DNA of 64,000 nucleotides, from the NCBI RefSeq assembly GCF_002024165.1, contig NZ_MWQN01000001.1, positions 4,939,501 to 5,003,500 of the forward strand. Direction: 5' to 3'. The DNA is from Embleya scabrispora (GTDB lineage: Bacteria > Actinomycetota > Actinomycetes > Streptomycetales > Streptomycetaceae). Shown in pieces: positions 1-9,549 of the stretch. Each line of letters starts with the position of its first letter. Positions within the stretch are counted from its first letter, which is position 1. The notes under the pieces were generated by a model, which worked only from the letters and a program-made list of their open reading frames with translations, was not told the origin of the DNA and made no database searches. A program made the translations under genes and the position numbers.

Positions 1-613
1 CTTCGGTGGCCTCACCGGCGTCATCCTCGCCTCGCCGCCGCTGGACTTCCACGTCTCCGACACCTACTTCGTGGTGGCGCACTTCCACTACGTGGTGTTC
101 GGCACCGTGGTGTTCGCGATGTTCGCGGGCTTCCACTTCTGGTGGCCCAAGTTCACCGGCAAGATGCTCGACGAGCGGCTGGGCAAGATCACCTTCTGGA
201 CGCTGTTCATCGGCTTCCACACCACGTTCCTGGTACAGCACTGGCTGGGTGCCGAGGGCATGGCCCGCCGGTACGCGGACTACCTGGACGCGGACGGCTT
301 CACCACGCTGAACACGATCTCGACCCTGGGCTCGTTCCTGCTGGGTCTGTCGATCCTGCCGTTCTTCTACAACATCTGGAAGACGCACAAGTACGGCAAG
401 AAGATCACCGTGGACGACCCGTGGGGCTACGGCCGTTCGCTGGAGTGGGCGACCTCCTGCCCGCCGCCGCGGCACAACTTCACGAGCATTCCGCGGATCC
501 GTTCCGAGGCGCCCGCGTTCGACCTCCACCACCCGGAGATCGCCGCGCTGGAGTACCTCACCGACGAGCGTTCCGAGGCATCGCCCGAGCTGGCGAAGGG
601 AGCCGAGAAGTGA
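1..613 (+). CDS. ctaD: Cytochrome c oxidase subunit I (aa3 type), C-terminal part
   Basis: This is the last 203 codons of the catalytic subunit of the aa3 terminal oxidase, an integral membrane protein that reduces oxygen and pumps protons; the gene begins before the window. The frame is open from base 2. The fragment has the helix X signature VAHFHYV, whose two histidines ligate heme a and heme a3 in this family, followed by two further membrane helices and an actinobacterial hydrophilic tail with [15 protein letters not shown]. Its TGA overlaps the GTG of the next gene (GTGA), so the two are probably translationally coupled. The identification is secure; only the missing 5' part limits the entry. 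Confidence 0.97.
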   Translation, partial: FGGLTGVILASPPLDFHVSDTYFVVAHFHYVVFGTVVFAMFAGFHFWWPKFTGKMLDERLGKITFWTLFIGFHTTFLVQHWLGAEGMARRYADYLDADGFTTLNTISTLGSFLLGLSILPFFYNIWKTHKYGKKITVDDPWGYGRSLEWATSCPPPRHNFTSIPRIRSEAPAFDLHHPEIAALEYLTDERSEASPELAKGAEK

Positions 614-1008
614 AGTTCAACGGTGTCCTGTTCGCCGTCCTGGCCGTGTTCCTGCTGCCCGTGACGATCGTCTACTGGGTGCTCTCCGAGGACCCGACCG
701 GTACCACCGCGCTGTCGCTGACCTTCGGCCTCGCGCTGATGATCGGGTTCTACCTGATCTTCACCGCCCGGCGGATGGACCTGCTCGCGCAGGACAACGA
801 AGAGGGCGAGATCGCCGACGACGCCGGCGAGTTGGGCTTCTTCGCCCCGCACAGCTGGCAGCCGCTGATGCTCGCGCTCGGCTCGGCGCTGCTGTTCCTG
901 GGCGTCATCTTCGGTTGGTGGCTGGCGATGTTCGCCGCGCCGATCGTCGCGATCGGCGTCTTCGGCTGGGTCTTCGAGTTCTACCGGGGCGCCGACCAGC
1001 GCTACTAG
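610..1008 (+). CDS. ctaF: Cytochrome c oxidase subunit IV, actinobacterial type
   Basis: A 132-residue membrane protein that is the small fourth subunit of the actinobacterial aa3 oxidase. Starting at GTG 610, which overlaps the ctaD stop, it has an N-terminal helix (about 5-25), a second helix (about 33-52), a charged segment rich in Asp and Glu (about 60-75) and a C-terminal hydrophobic pair after an FAPHSWQP motif. This pattern and the position directly behind ctaD are typical of CtaF. The gene probably closes the ctaCDF operon, because a long hairpin follows at 1058-1095. The longer open frame beginning upstream is only a shadow of ctaD. Confidence 0.93.
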   Translation: MKFNGVLFAVLAVFLLPVTIVYWVLSEDPTGTTALSLTFGLALMIGFYLIFTARRMDLLAQDNEEGEIADDAGELGFFAPHSWQPLMLALGSALLFLGVIFGWWLAMFAAPIVAIGVFGWVFEFYRGADQRY

Positions 1009-1057
1009 GACCGCCGCCGCGGGCCACCGGTTCGCAACCAACGCAATACGGTTTCGC

Positions 1058-1095
1058 CACAAGGCCGATCATCCGAAAGGGTGATCGGCCTTGTG
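1058..1095 (+). terminator. Hairpin terminator after ctaF
   Basis: Perfect 14-nt inverted arms (CACAAGGCCGATCA and its complement), extended by three more pairs and closed by a GAAA tetraloop, lie 50 nt after the ctaF stop. There is no clear T run behind it, as is common in actinomycetes. It probably ends the ctaCDF transcript. Confidence 0.8.
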
Positions 1096-1227
1096 TGATA
1101 TCTACAAGGGACTCCGACACCCTCGAATGTCACCGATGTGTGACTGTTCGCCGGTTGTAGCAACCTCGACGGGGGGTCGATGCGTCAAATGGGCGCAAGG
1201 GAGTACCAGGACGAGGGAGGAACACGC

Positions 1228-2517
1228 GTGCCCCGGATACACGGAGCATCGCGCACGGGGGCAGCGGGCGGCGGCATACGCCTCTTCGCGGGACTCATGG
1301 TGGCGCCGCTCATATTCATCGCAGGCTGCTCGTCCGACGGCGGCAAGTCCGAACCCGGCGGCTCCGGAGGTACTTCCGGCGGCACGGGGGGCGGCACGAA
1401 CAAGAAGGTCGCGGCCGGTCCGGCGACGATCGCGATCACTCCCGCCGACGGCACCAAGAGCGTGGAGACCGACGGTGTGCTCAAGGTCGACGCGACCGGG
1501 GGCAAGCTCACGTCGGTGGTGGTGACCGACGCCAAGGGCAAGGCCGTGGACGGGCAGCTGAGCCCCGACGGCGCCGGCTGGAAGCCGACCGCCCCGCTGG
1601 CCAACGGCGGCGCCTACACGGTGGCCGCCAAGGCCGCCAACGCGGACGGCGCCGAGGTCACCGCGCAGAGCAAGTTCAACACCAAGTCCGCCGACAACAC
1701 CTTCGTGGCCGACTTCAACGTCGCCCCCGACAGCACCTGGGGCGTCGGCGCCATCATCTCGCTGAAGTTCAACGCGCCGATCAAGGACAAGGCCGCGATC
1801 GAGCGCAACCTCAAGGTGGTCAGCGAGCCCGCCGTGCAGGGCTCGTGGTCCTGGCTCAAGGACCTCGATGGCAACGACCGGATCGACTACCGCCCGGAGA
1901 AGTACTGGGCGAGCGGTACGAAGGTCAACCTCAAGGCCAACCTGACCGGTGCCAAGGCGGCGCCGGGCGTCTACGGCAAGCAGACCAAGGACATCAAGTT
2001 CACCATCGGCCGCTCGCTGGTGGCCACGGCGGACCTGAAGTCCAAGCACATGTCGCTGAAGAAGGACGGCGTCGAGGTGGAGGACCTGCCGATCTCCGCC
2101 GGCGGCCCCAGCTACCCCACCTGGGGCGGCACGATGGTCGTGCTCGACAAGGAGGACGGCATCAACATGGACTCGGAGACGGTCGGTCTCGGCGATGCCT
2201 ACAACATGAAGAACGTCCGGCACGCGGTGCACCTGACCACCTCCGGCACGTACGCGCACGGCGCGCCCTGGAACGAGGGCAAGTTCGGTCGGCAAAACGA
2301 CAGCCACGGCTGTATCGGACTCAGCGCCACCAATGCCAAGACCTTCTACGACATGGTCATCCAGGGTGACCCCGTGGAGGTCGTGAACAGCACCGACAAG
2401 ATCGTCAAGGCCGGCAACGGACTCGGCGGCTGGAGCGTGGACTGGGCGACCTGGCTCAAGGGCAGCGCGCTCGGCGACAGCGGTTCGACGGCGGCTCCCG
2501 CCGCTCCGGCCGCGTAG
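1228..2517 (+). CDS. L,D-transpeptidase lipoprotein (Ig-like plus YkuD domains), first copy
   Basis: A 429-residue exported lipoprotein that should form 3-3 cross-links in peptidoglycan on the outer face of the membrane. The GTG start at 1228 is preceded by GAGGGAGG at a proper distance; an in-frame ATG at 1180 has no such site. A signal peptide ends in the lipobox IAGC (Cys34), followed by a Gly/Ser-rich linker. Two Ig-like modules (about 65-270) precede a YkuD domain with the catalytic motif SHGC (Cys about 362) and an upstream HGAPW. The C-terminal tail is rich in Ala and Pro. The architecture matches mycobacterial Ldt(Mt2)-type enzymes. A close paralogue follows immediately. Confidence 0.93.
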   Translation: MPRIHGASRTGAAGGGIRLFAGLMVAPLIFIAGCSSDGGKSEPGGSGGTSGGTGGGTNKKVAAGPATIAITPADGTKSVETDGVLKVDATGGKLTSVVVTDAKGKAVDGQLSPDGAGWKPTAPLANGGAYTVAAKAANADGAEVTAQSKFNTKSADNTFVADFNVAPDSTWGVGAIISLKFNAPIKDKAAIERNLKVVSEPAVQGSWSWLKDLDGNDRIDYRPEKYWASGTKVNLKANLTGAKAAPGVYGKQTKDIKFTIGRSLVATADLKSKHMSLKKDGVEVEDLPISAGGPSYPTWGGTMVVLDKEDGINMDSETVGLGDAYNMKNVRHAVHLTTSGTYAHGAPWNEGKFGRQNDSHGCIGLSATNAKTFYDMVIQGDPVEVVNSTDKIVKAGNGLGGWSVDWATWLKGSALGDSGSTAAPAAPAA

Positions 2518-2584
2518 GGCGCGGCTCCCGAGGCGCGGAACGACAGCAGACGGGGCCCGTGACCGGGCTCGACACGGTAGGGCG

Positions 2585-2640
2585 AACCGCCCGATCGCGC
2601 GATCCGACCGATGGTCGGGATCATGCGATCGGGCGGTTTG
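2585..2640 (+). terminator. Rho-independent terminator after first L,D-transpeptidase
   Basis: The arms AACCGCCCGATCGC and GCGATCGGGCGGTT are perfectly complementary over 14 nt. An inner, nearly complementary GATCCGAC/GTCGGGATC pair lies between them, and TTTGTCTG follows. It separates the two transpeptidase genes into independent transcripts. Confidence 0.8.
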
Positions 2641-2735
2641 TCTGATTATCCGAATGAATCGGGACCATCCCGGCCACTCTCGCTGCGGCAACACGCGCGT
2701 GCTCCGCGCTCGCCCCGCACGGCTGGAGGTCTCGC

Positions 2736-3962
2736 ATGATGCGGAATGGAGCTGTTCGCCCCCGGTGGCTCTGCGCGGCCCTCGTGTCGGCACTGCCCCT
2801 GGTGTTCGTCGCCGGCTGCGGGACATGGGACAAGCACCGCGACGCCGACAACCCACGCCCCGACGGGAGCGTCGCCCGGGTGGCGGTGGACGTCCGGCCG
2901 GATCGACCCGCGCAGCCGGGCCGGCCCATCGTGGTCAGCGTGCGCGACGGCCGGCTGTACGCGGTGAACCTGGTCGGCCCCGACGGCAGGGCGGTGCCCG
3001 GGGGCAACGCGCCGGGCGACGCGACCTGGTCCAACTCCGAGCCGCTGGGCTACGCCACCAGGTACACGCTCACCGCGTCCGCGGTGGACGCCTTCGGGCA
3101 CACCACGACGCGTACCGAGGACTTCACCACGATCGCCCGGGACGCCGAGTTGACGGTGGACACGGTGGCACCCGACGCCGATTCGACGGTGGGCGTCGGC
3201 ATGCCGATCACCGTCACCTTCCACAGACCGGTCACCGATCCCGCGCAGCGCGCCGAGGTGGAGCGGCATCTGGAGGTGTCCACCTCCGAGCCGGTCGAGG
3301 GCGCCTGGGGCTGGGTGGACGACGAGACGGTGCGCTACCGGCCCCGGGCGTACTGGCCGGTCGGCACGAAGGTGGCGGTGCTCACCAGTCTGCTCGGGGT
3401 CGACTTCGGGCACGGTGTGTACGGCGGTCCCGGCGGACGGGTCGGCTTCGCCGTCGGCGACTCGGTGATCGCCACGGTGGACTCCGGGGCGCACACGATG
3501 ACGGTCAGGCGCAACGGCACCGATCTCAGGACCGTCCCGGTGACCACCGGCAAACCCGGCTTCACCACCCGCTCGGGCACCAAGGTCGTGCTCGGCAAGG
3601 CGCCGCACGTGCTGATGGACGGCACCACGGTCGGCATCTCGGCGGACAGCGGCGACGGCTACCGGCTCGACGTGGAGTGGGCCACCCGGGTGACCTGGAG
3701 CGGCGAGTTCGTGCACGCCGCGCCGTGGTCGGTGGACTCGCAGGGCAGCGCCAACGTGAGCCACGGCTGCGTGGGGATGAGCACCGACAACGCCAAGTGG
3801 TTCTACGACCAGGTCAAGCTCGGCGACGTGGTCACCGTGGTGAACACGGGTGATCCCAAGGCGATGGAGCCGATCGGCAACGGCTATGGCGAGTGGAACC
3901 TGGCCTGGCCGGACTGGCTGGCCAGGAGCGTCGCGGGAGCGGGGACGACCCGGCCGCTGTGA
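2736..3962 (+). CDS. L,D-transpeptidase lipoprotein, second copy
   Basis: A 408-residue paralogue of the preceding gene with the same plan: signal peptide with lipobox VAGC (Cys28), Ig-like region, and a YkuD catalytic domain ending in SHGC (Cys about 345) with HAAPW upstream. It lacks the Gly-rich linker and the Ala-rich tail of the first copy. The ATG at 2736 has GGAGG 7 nt upstream. It presumably makes 3-3 cross-links or attaches proteins to peptidoglycan. Sequence divergence between the copies is large outside the catalytic core, so this looks like an old duplication. A strong hairpin follows. Confidence 0.93.
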   Translation: MMRNGAVRPRWLCAALVSALPLVFVAGCGTWDKHRDADNPRPDGSVARVAVDVRPDRPAQPGRPIVVSVRDGRLYAVNLVGPDGRAVPGGNAPGDATWSNSEPLGYATRYTLTASAVDAFGHTTTRTEDFTTIARDAELTVDTVAPDADSTVGVGMPITVTFHRPVTDPAQRAEVERHLEVSTSEPVEGAWGWVDDETVRYRPRAYWPVGTKVAVLTSLLGVDFGHGVYGGPGGRVGFAVGDSVIATVDSGAHTMTVRRNGTDLRTVPVTTGKPGFTTRSGTKVVLGKAPHVLMDGTTVGISADSGDGYRLDVEWATRVTWSGEFVHAAPWSVDSQGSANVSHGCVGMSTDNAKWFYDQVKLGDVVTVVNTGDPKAMEPIGNGYGEWNLAWPDWLARSVAGAGTTRPL

Positions 3963-4047
3963 GGTCGATGTCGCCCCGCCGCGATCACCGGGGCCGCGTC
4001 GGCCCGCGGTCGGCCGCGAAGGGCCCTGAGCGGCCGGCTGCGGGCCG

Positions 4048-4095
4048 AACGACGAAGGGCCCCACCGGATGTCCCCGGTGGGGCCCTTCGTCGTT
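4048..4095. terminator. Bidirectional terminator between convergent genes
   Basis: A perfect 21-nt inverted repeat beginning AACGACGAAGGGCCCCACC surrounds a 6-nt loop. It lies between the stop of the second transpeptidase (plus strand) and the stop of qcrB (minus strand), so it can serve both directions. Confidence 0.88.
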
Positions 4096-4151
4096 CCTGC
4101 GCGTCCTACGGGTCGTGCCGATGTGGCGTCAGCAGCCCGGCCCCGGTCGCG

Positions 4152-5795
4152 TCAGTGGTGACCGTGTCCGCTGGTCAGCTCCTTGTACTCCTCCGCCGTC
4201 GGCTTCTCGATCGGCTCGGCGAAGTACCAGTGCGACATCCGCGACCGCAGCTTGTCCGAACGCTTGACCTTGCGGGCCACGCCGTTCTCGTCCTCGGCCG
4301 CGTCCAACTCGTACGGCTTCGGCTGCTCGTGCGCGGTGAGCGTGTGCCGCATCCCCGGCTCCAGCGGTTCGTGGATCTCGATGAACTCGCCGTGCGGGAG
4401 CTTCTTGATCACACCGGTCTCGCGACCGTGCAGGACCTTGTCCCGGTCCCGGCGCTGCAGACCCTTGCAGATCCGCACCGTGGCCAGGTAGGCCAGCACC
4501 GGGGCGACGAAGAACGCGACGCGGCCGATCCAGGTGATCGCGTTGATCGACATGTGGAAGTGCGTCGCGATGATGTCGTTGCCACCGCAGACCCACAACA
4601 CGCCGTAGCAGGTGATCCAGGCGACACCCAGGCCGGTGCGCACCGGCATGTTGCGCGGGCGGTCCAGGAGGTGGTGCTCACGCTTGTCGCCGGTGATCCA
4701 GCCTTCGATCCACGGGTACATCGCCATGAACGTGAACAGCACACCGGGCAGGATCAGGGACGGGATCAGCACGTTGAAGCTGAACGTGTGGCCCCAGATG
4801 TTCCACTCCCAGTTCGGCATCAGGCGCAGGGATCCCTCGAGGAATCCGATGTACCAGTCGGGTTGGGAGCCCGCCGTGATCTGTCCGGGGTTGTATGGAC
4901 CGTAGGACCAGATCGGGTTGATCTGCACCAGGCCGCCGAGCGCGGCGGTGATACCGAACACGATGAAGAAGAAGCCACCGGCCTTGGCCGCGTAGACCGG
5001 CAGCAGCGGCAGGCCCACGACGTTCTTCTCGGTCTTGCCCGGACCGGGGAACTGGGTGTGCTTCTGGTAGAAGACCAGGATCAGGTGGACGGTCACCAGA
5101 CCGACCATGATCGCCGGGATCAGCAGCACGTGGATGGTGAACAGGCGCGGGACGATGTCCTCGCCCGGGAACTCCCCACCGAACAGGAAGAACTGCACGT
5201 AGGTGCCGACCAGCGGGATCGCCAGGACGACGCCCTCGGCGATGCGCAGACCGGTACCGGAGAGCAGGTCGTCGGGCAGCGAGTAGCCGGTGAAGCCGTT
5301 GACCATGGCCAGCACGAGCAGCAGGAAGCCGAACAGCCAGTTTATTTCGCGCGGCTTGCGGAACGCCCCGGTGAAGAAGATCCGGAACATGTGCACGAAC
5401 AGCGACGACACGAAGATCAGCGCCGCCCAGTGGTGGATCTGACGCATCGCCAGACCACCGCGGATGTCGAAGCTGATGTCCAGCGTCGAGGCGTACGCCT
5501 GCGACATGTGGATGCCCTGCAGCGGTACGTAGGAGCCGTCGTAGACGACCTCCTGCATGCTCGGCTTGAAGAACAGCGTGAGGAACACGCCGGTCAGCAG
5601 CAGCACGATGAAGCTGTACAGCGCCACTTCACCGAGCATGAAGGACCAGTGGTCCGGAAAGACCTTGCGCAGGTTCTTCTTCGCCGCGCCGTAGATGCCC
5701 AGCCGGCTGTCCAGCGCGTCGGCCGCGCGAACGGCCGCGTTGTCCGGGATCGGGGTGCTCTTGTCGGCCCCGCCCTTGGGTTGTTCGCTCGACAT
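4152..5795 (-). CDS. qcrB: Cytochrome bc1 complex cytochrome b subunit
   Basis: A 547-residue integral membrane subunit of the menaquinol:cytochrome c reductase (complex III), carrying the two b hemes and the quinone sites. The cytochrome b N-terminal domain is visible with paired helices and conserved histidines (for example around residues 105-125 and 210-230) and the PDWY motif in the C-terminal part, which replaces PEWY of mitochondrial enzymes. The long hydrophilic C-terminal extension (about 430-547) is typical of actinobacterial QcrB. The ATG overlaps the qcrA stop by one base (TGATG). It is the last gene of the ctaE-qcrC-qcrA-qcrB operon. Confidence 0.97.
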   Translation of the reverse strand: MSSEQPKGGADKSTPIPDNAAVRAADALDSRLGIYGAAKKNLRKVFPDHWSFMLGEVALYSFIVLLLTGVFLTLFFKPSMQEVVYDGSYVPLQGIHMSQAYASTLDISFDIRGGLAMRQIHHWAALIFVSSLFVHMFRIFFTGAFRKPREINWLFGFLLLVLAMVNGFTGYSLPDDLLSGTGLRIAEGVVLAIPLVGTYVQFFLFGGEFPGEDIVPRLFTIHVLLIPAIMVGLVTVHLILVFYQKHTQFPGPGKTEKNVVGLPLLPVYAAKAGGFFFIVFGITAALGGLVQINPIWSYGPYNPGQITAGSQPDWYIGFLEGSLRLMPNWEWNIWGHTFSFNVLIPSLILPGVLFTFMAMYPWIEGWITGDKREHHLLDRPRNMPVRTGLGVAWITCYGVLWVCGGNDIIATHFHMSINAITWIGRVAFFVAPVLAYLATVRICKGLQRRDRDKVLHGRETGVIKKLPHGEFIEIHEPLEPGMRHTLTAHEQPKPYELDAAEDENGVARKVKRSDKLRSRMSHWYFAEPIEKPTAEEYKELTSGHGHH

Positions 5796-6880
5796 CAGCC
5801 ACGCTCCCAGAAGCTCGCGCCGACCGGTTCCGCGAAGTCCTGCGACGCGGCGAGGTTACCCGCCTCGTTCACATGGATCTTCAACTGCGGCAGCGAGCGA
5901 GCGGCCGGGCCGAATACGACCTTGCCGTCGTCCGCCAGGTCGAAGGTGGACTGGTGGCACGGGCACAGCAGGTGGTGCGTCTGCTGCTCGTACAGGCCGA
6001 TCGGGCAACCCACGTGGGTGCAGATCTTCGAGTACGCCACGATGCCCTCGTGGCCCCACGCCAGTTCCTTCTTGGACTTGACGTCCTTCGGCTCCAGCCG
6101 GACCAGCAGGATCGCGGACATGCCCGCCTTCTCCAGCCAGCCGTGCGAGAGCTCCTCCTTCTGACCGGCCGGGCCGTACTTCTCGACCAGACCCTCGGGC
6201 AGCGCCATGGTGAGCGAGCCCTTGACGATGTCGTCCGGCTTGATCGGCAGGCCGGTCGCCTCGTTGATCAGCTCCTTGCCCGGCTTCCACTCGGTGTGCC
6301 GGAGCTTGGTGCCGGGCATCGGGCCGAGGTCGCGCAGCAGCACGACGCCGGACAGCGGCACCAGGGCCATCGCGCCGATCATCGTGCGCCGGATCAGCGG
6401 CCGACGGCCGATCACCGAGTCGGAGGCGCCCTGGGTGAACTCGCGGATCGCGTACTCGCGGGTCTCCGGGTCCGAGGTGAACTCGTGGCGCTCCTGGACG
6501 ATCTCCTCGTCCGTCATCAGCGTGCGCGCCCAGTGGATCGCGCCGGCGCCGATGCAGAACAGCGCGATGCCGAGGGTGCCGCCGAGGGCGGCGTTCTGGG
6601 CACCGATCTTCCCGAAGAAGAAGATGTCGATGATGCGGTCTTTGTCGATGCCGACGTACGACCAGATGAAGCCGATCGTGGCCAGCATCGAGATCACGAA
6701 GAGGAACGCGACCTGACGCTCGGCGCGATTGGCCGCCTTCTCGTCGATGTCGGTACGGCGCGGCTCGTGGGCCGGCAGGCCGGGGTCGGCGAACGGGTCG
6801 CTTTCCGCCGGAACATGTGCCGAGGCGGGAACCTCGGGCAGGTGCTCTTCGGGCACTTCGGATTTGTCCTGGCTACTCAT
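5795..6880 (-). CDS. qcrA: Rieske iron-sulfur subunit of the bc1 complex
   Basis: A 361-residue subunit that passes electrons from menaquinol to the diheme cytochrome c. The acidic N-terminal region is followed by about three membrane helices (about 56-75, 95-118 and 165-182), the actinobacterial form with more helices than the usual single anchor. The Rieske fold near the C-terminus has CTHVGC (Cys287 and His289) and CPCH (Cys306 and His309) as the 2Fe-2S ligands, with Cys292 and Cys308 placed to form the disulfide. The start ATG overlaps the qcrC stop by four bases. It works in a bcc-aa3 supercomplex. Confidence 0.97.
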   Translation of the reverse strand: MSSQDKSEVPEEHLPEVPASAHVPAESDPFADPGLPAHEPRRTDIDEKAANRAERQVAFLFVISMLATIGFIWSYVGIDKDRIIDIFFFGKIGAQNAALGGTLGIALFCIGAGAIHWARTLMTDEEIVQERHEFTSDPETREYAIREFTQGASDSVIGRRPLIRRTMIGAMALVPLSGVVLLRDLGPMPGTKLRHTEWKPGKELINEATGLPIKPDDIVKGSLTMALPEGLVEKYGPAGQKEELSHGWLEKAGMSAILLVRLEPKDVKSKKELAWGHEGIVAYSKICTHVGCPIGLYEQQTHHLLCPCHQSTFDLADDGKVVFGPAARSLPQLKIHVNEAGNLAASQDFAEPVGASFWERG

Positions 6881-7677
6881 TTGGTCCTGGCCTTGGGGGT
6901 CCGGGCGGCAATCCAGATCGCACAGCCGATCAGCAGGCCGAGCGCGATGATCCAGCCGAAGAGGCCCTCGGAGACCGGGCCGAGGCGGCCGAGACCGAGA
7001 CCGCCGGGGTTCGGCTCCTTGTGCGTCGTCTCACGCACGTAGGTGACGATGTCCTTCTTCTGCTGCTCGGGCATCGTGCTGTCCGGGAACGAAGGCATGT
7101 TCTGCGGGCCGGTGAGCATGGCCTCGTAGATGTGCTTCGGGTCCACGTTCTTCAGCGGCGGTGCGAACTTGCCCTGGGTCAGGGCGCCGCCCTCACCGGA
7201 GAAGTTGTGGCACTGCGAGCAGTTCGTGCGGAACAGCTCGGCGCCGTTGACGATGTCGCCGTCGGGGGCGTACATGTTCGCCGTCGGGATCTTGGGGCCG
7301 ACGCCGAGGGAGGCCACGTACGCGGAGAGCTGCTCGATCTGCGCCGGGGTGTAGACCTCGGGCTTGCGCGGCGCCTGGGCGCCGGGCTGCTGGAGGGGCA
7401 TCCGGCCGGTCGACACCTGGAAGTCGACGGCGGCCGCGCCGACGCCGACCAGAGGGGGACCGTCCGAGGAGCCCTGGGCGTCGAGCCCGTGGCAGGTCGA
7501 ACATCCGCTCAGGTAGAGCTTCTTGCCCGCTTCGACCGCGATGGAGGCAGAGTCGTCGGCCTCCGCCTTCTTGGCGGGCGCGAACGCGGCGTACAGCCCC
7601 CCCGTGGCCGCGAGCGCAAAAATGAGTACGACGATCGCCGCCAAGGGGTGGCGTCGCCGCGCGGAGAGCTTTTTCAC
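6877..7677 (-). CDS. qcrC: Diheme cytochrome c subunit of the bc1 complex
   Basis: A 266-residue membrane-anchored cytochrome with two covalent heme c sites, CSTCH (59-63) and CSQCH (153-157), that carries electrons straight to the aa3 oxidase and so replaces a soluble cytochrome c. There is an N-terminal signal/anchor (about 10-32) and a C-terminal membrane helix (about 238-258) followed by basic residues. The gene lies 45 nt after ctaE in the same direction and overlaps qcrA by four bases. Two hemes in one chain are the actinobacterial form. Confidence 0.96.
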   Translation of the reverse strand: MKKLSARRRHPLAAIVVLIFALAATGGLYAAFAPAKKAEADDSASIAVEAGKKLYLSGCSTCHGLDAQGSSDGPPLVGVGAAAVDFQVSTGRMPLQQPGAQAPRKPEVYTPAQIEQLSAYVASLGVGPKIPTANMYAPDGDIVNGAELFRTNCSQCHNFSGEGGALTQGKFAPPLKNVDPKHIYEAMLTGPQNMPSFPDSTMPEQQKKDIVTYVRETTHKEPNPGGLGLGRLGPVSEGLFGWIIALGLLIGCAIWIAARTPKARTK

Positions 7678-7722
7678 GGATAACCCCGGTCCAATGTCGT
7701 CTGCGTAGGAAGTGTCGGACGT

Positions 7723-8352
7723 CTACCTGATGACGTAGATCGTGAAGAACAGACCGATCCAGACCACGTCGACGAAGTGCCAGTAGTACGAGACGACGAT
7801 TGCGGCCGTGGCCTGCTCGTGCGTGAACCGTCGGGCCGCGTAGGTGCGTCCGAGGACCAACAGGAAGGCGATCAGACCGCCCGTCACGTGCATGCCGTGG
7901 AAGCCGGTGGTCAGGTAGAAGACCGAACCGTAAGCCGACGACGAAAGAGTCGTGCCCTCCTTGACCAGCTCCGTGTACTCCATCACCTGACCGCCGACGA
8001 AGACGGCGCCCATGATGAAGGTGATGATGAACCACATGCGGAGCTTCTTGACGTCACCGCGTTCGGCCGCGAAGACGCCGAGCTGACAGGTGAGCGAGGA
8101 CAGCACGAGGATCGTCGTGTTGCCCGTCGAGAACGGGATGTTCAGCTCACCGGCGTGCTCGCGCCAGGCGTCCGAGCCGGTGACCGACCGGATGGTGAAA
8201 TACATCGCGAACAAGGCCGCGAAGAACATCAGCTCCGACGCCAACCAGACGATCGTGCCGATGCTGACCAAGTTGGGACGGTTGAGTGTCCCGTGTGTCC
8301 CGTGTGAGGGGGGCCCGGTTTCTAGTGAAGTTGCTGTCGCCACGGCGGCCAT
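7723..8352 (-). CDS. ctaE: Cytochrome c oxidase subunit III
   Basis: A 209-residue membrane subunit of the aa3 oxidase with about five helices, beginning [13 protein letters not shown]. The motifs [14 protein letters not shown], the central [12 protein letters not shown] and the terminal [15 protein letters not shown] are characteristic of COX3. I chose the ATG at 8352 because it matches the start I recall for Streptomyces CtaE; a GTG at 8379 would add nine residues. It is the first gene of the ctaE-qcrCAB operon, so oxidase and reductase subunits are made together. It diverges from the CtaG-like gene with only 75 nt between start codons. Confidence 0.95.
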   Translation of the reverse strand: MAAVATATSLETGPPSHGTHGTLNRPNLVSIGTIVWLASELMFFAALFAMYFTIRSVTGSDAWREHAGELNIPFSTGNTTILVLSSLTCQLGVFAAERGDVKKLRMWFIITFIMGAVFVGGQVMEYTELVKEGTTLSSSAYGSVFYLTTGFHGMHVTGGLIAFLLVLGRTYAARRFTHEQATAAIVVSYYWHFVDVVWIGLFFTIYVIR

Positions 8353-8427
8353 TATTGCGGTCGCCGGATCTGCCCACACTTCGGGGGGTAACCCTCGTTG
8401 AACGTGTCGGGGTTAGGCTCTGGTTCC

Positions 8428-9540
8428 GTGAGTGGCTCCGCAGGCGATGCCGGGATGTTCCTGGCACACGCGACCCCAGGGAACGTCCCGCCCGAACTGA
8501 CCCCCATTCGGCTCCTGACCGGGTGGGTGTTCGAGCCGATCCCGATCCTGGTCGCGATGGTGTTCGGCGGGCTCTATCTGTACGGGGTGCACAAGCTCAG
8601 GGCCCGTGGGGACGCGTGGTCGCGGTGGCGCACCTTCTCGTTCCTGGGGTTGGGTCTCGGCACGTTCCTGATCGCGACCGAGTCGGCGCTGGCCGCCTAC
8701 GACACCGTGTTGTTGAGCGTGCACATGGTGCAGCACATGGTGCTGGCGATGATCACGCCGATCTTCCTGGCGCTGGGCGCGCCGATCACCCTCGCATTGC
8801 GCACCCTGCCGACCAAGTGGCGTAATCGGCTCAACGCCCTCCTGCACAGCAGATTCTCGAAGGTGGTCACCTTCCCGGCCTTCGCCGGCTTCGTCTTCGT
8901 GCTCAATCCGTTCGCGCTGTACTTCACGCCCTGGTACGAGCTGACGCTGCGGAACACGTTCATGCACGACATGAATCACGTGCACTTCGTGATCATCGGC
9001 TGCATGTGGTTCTGGCCACTGCTCGGGCTCGACCCGATGCCGCGCGCGAGTCATCCGATGCGGTTGCTGGCGGTCTTCGCGACACTGCCGTTCCATGCCT
9101 GGCTGGGCATCGCGATCATGAGTTCGTCCACCGTGCTGGCCGGTGACTGGTACAACGACCTCGGTCGCGACTGGGGCGCGAGTCCGCTGTCCGACCAGGG
9201 CACCGCCGGCGGGATCCTGTGGGGCAGCGGCGACATCATCGGACTGCTCGTCTTCCTCGTGTTGTTCGTGCAGTGGGCCAAGGCGTCCGAACGCGAGGCG
9301 GTGCGCGAGGACCGGCGGCTCGATCGACTCGAACTGATCGAGGCCGGGCGCAAGGCCCGGGAGGAGCGGTTGGCGCGTGAGGCGGCGGCGGGCGGCGAAG
9401 GCGCCGAGGGCGCCGAGGGCGCCGGAAAATCCGTCGCGAAGAGCACTCTTGCGGGTGACTCTGCCCGAACGGAGGACGGCGATTCGGCCGTCCGGGTGGC
9501 CCGCGGGGTCGAGCCGAGGCCGGCGGGCGCGGCCGAGTAG
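8428..9540 (+). CDS. CtaG/caa3-type cytochrome c oxidase assembly protein
   Basis: A 370-residue polytopic membrane protein of the caa3_CtaG family, involved in copper delivery or assembly of the oxidase. About seven helices span residues 20-270. Histidine-rich motifs HMVQHMVL and the following HDMNHVHF are visible and are typical metal-binding positions. The C-terminal 80 residues are hydrophilic, with a charged helix and an Ala/Gly/Glu-rich tail. The GTG at 8428 is favoured because TAGGCT (8414-8419) ends 8 nt before it, the spacing of a leaderless message; TTG at 8398 and ATG at 8455 are alternatives. It diverges from ctaE, which fits its role. Confidence 0.88.
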   Translation: MSGSAGDAGMFLAHATPGNVPPELTPIRLLTGWVFEPIPILVAMVFGGLYLYGVHKLRARGDAWSRWRTFSFLGLGLGTFLIATESALAAYDTVLLSVHMVQHMVLAMITPIFLALGAPITLALRTLPTKWRNRLNALLHSRFSKVVTFPAFAGFVFVLNPFALYFTPWYELTLRNTFMHDMNHVHFVIIGCMWFWPLLGLDPMPRASHPMRLLAVFATLPFHAWLGIAIMSSSTVLAGDWYNDLGRDWGASPLSDQGTAGGILWGSGDIIGLLVFLVLFVQWAKASEREAVREDRRLDRLELIEAGRKAREERLAREAAAGGEGAEGAEGAGKSVAKSTLAGDSARTEDGDSAVRVARGVEPRPAGAAE

Positions 9541-9549
9541 CGTCGCGAC

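Noticed and set aside
1102-2856. 584-codon minus-strand frame over the first transpeptidase
   Set aside because: Shadow of the plus-strand gene, with His/Arg-rich composition and no motif.
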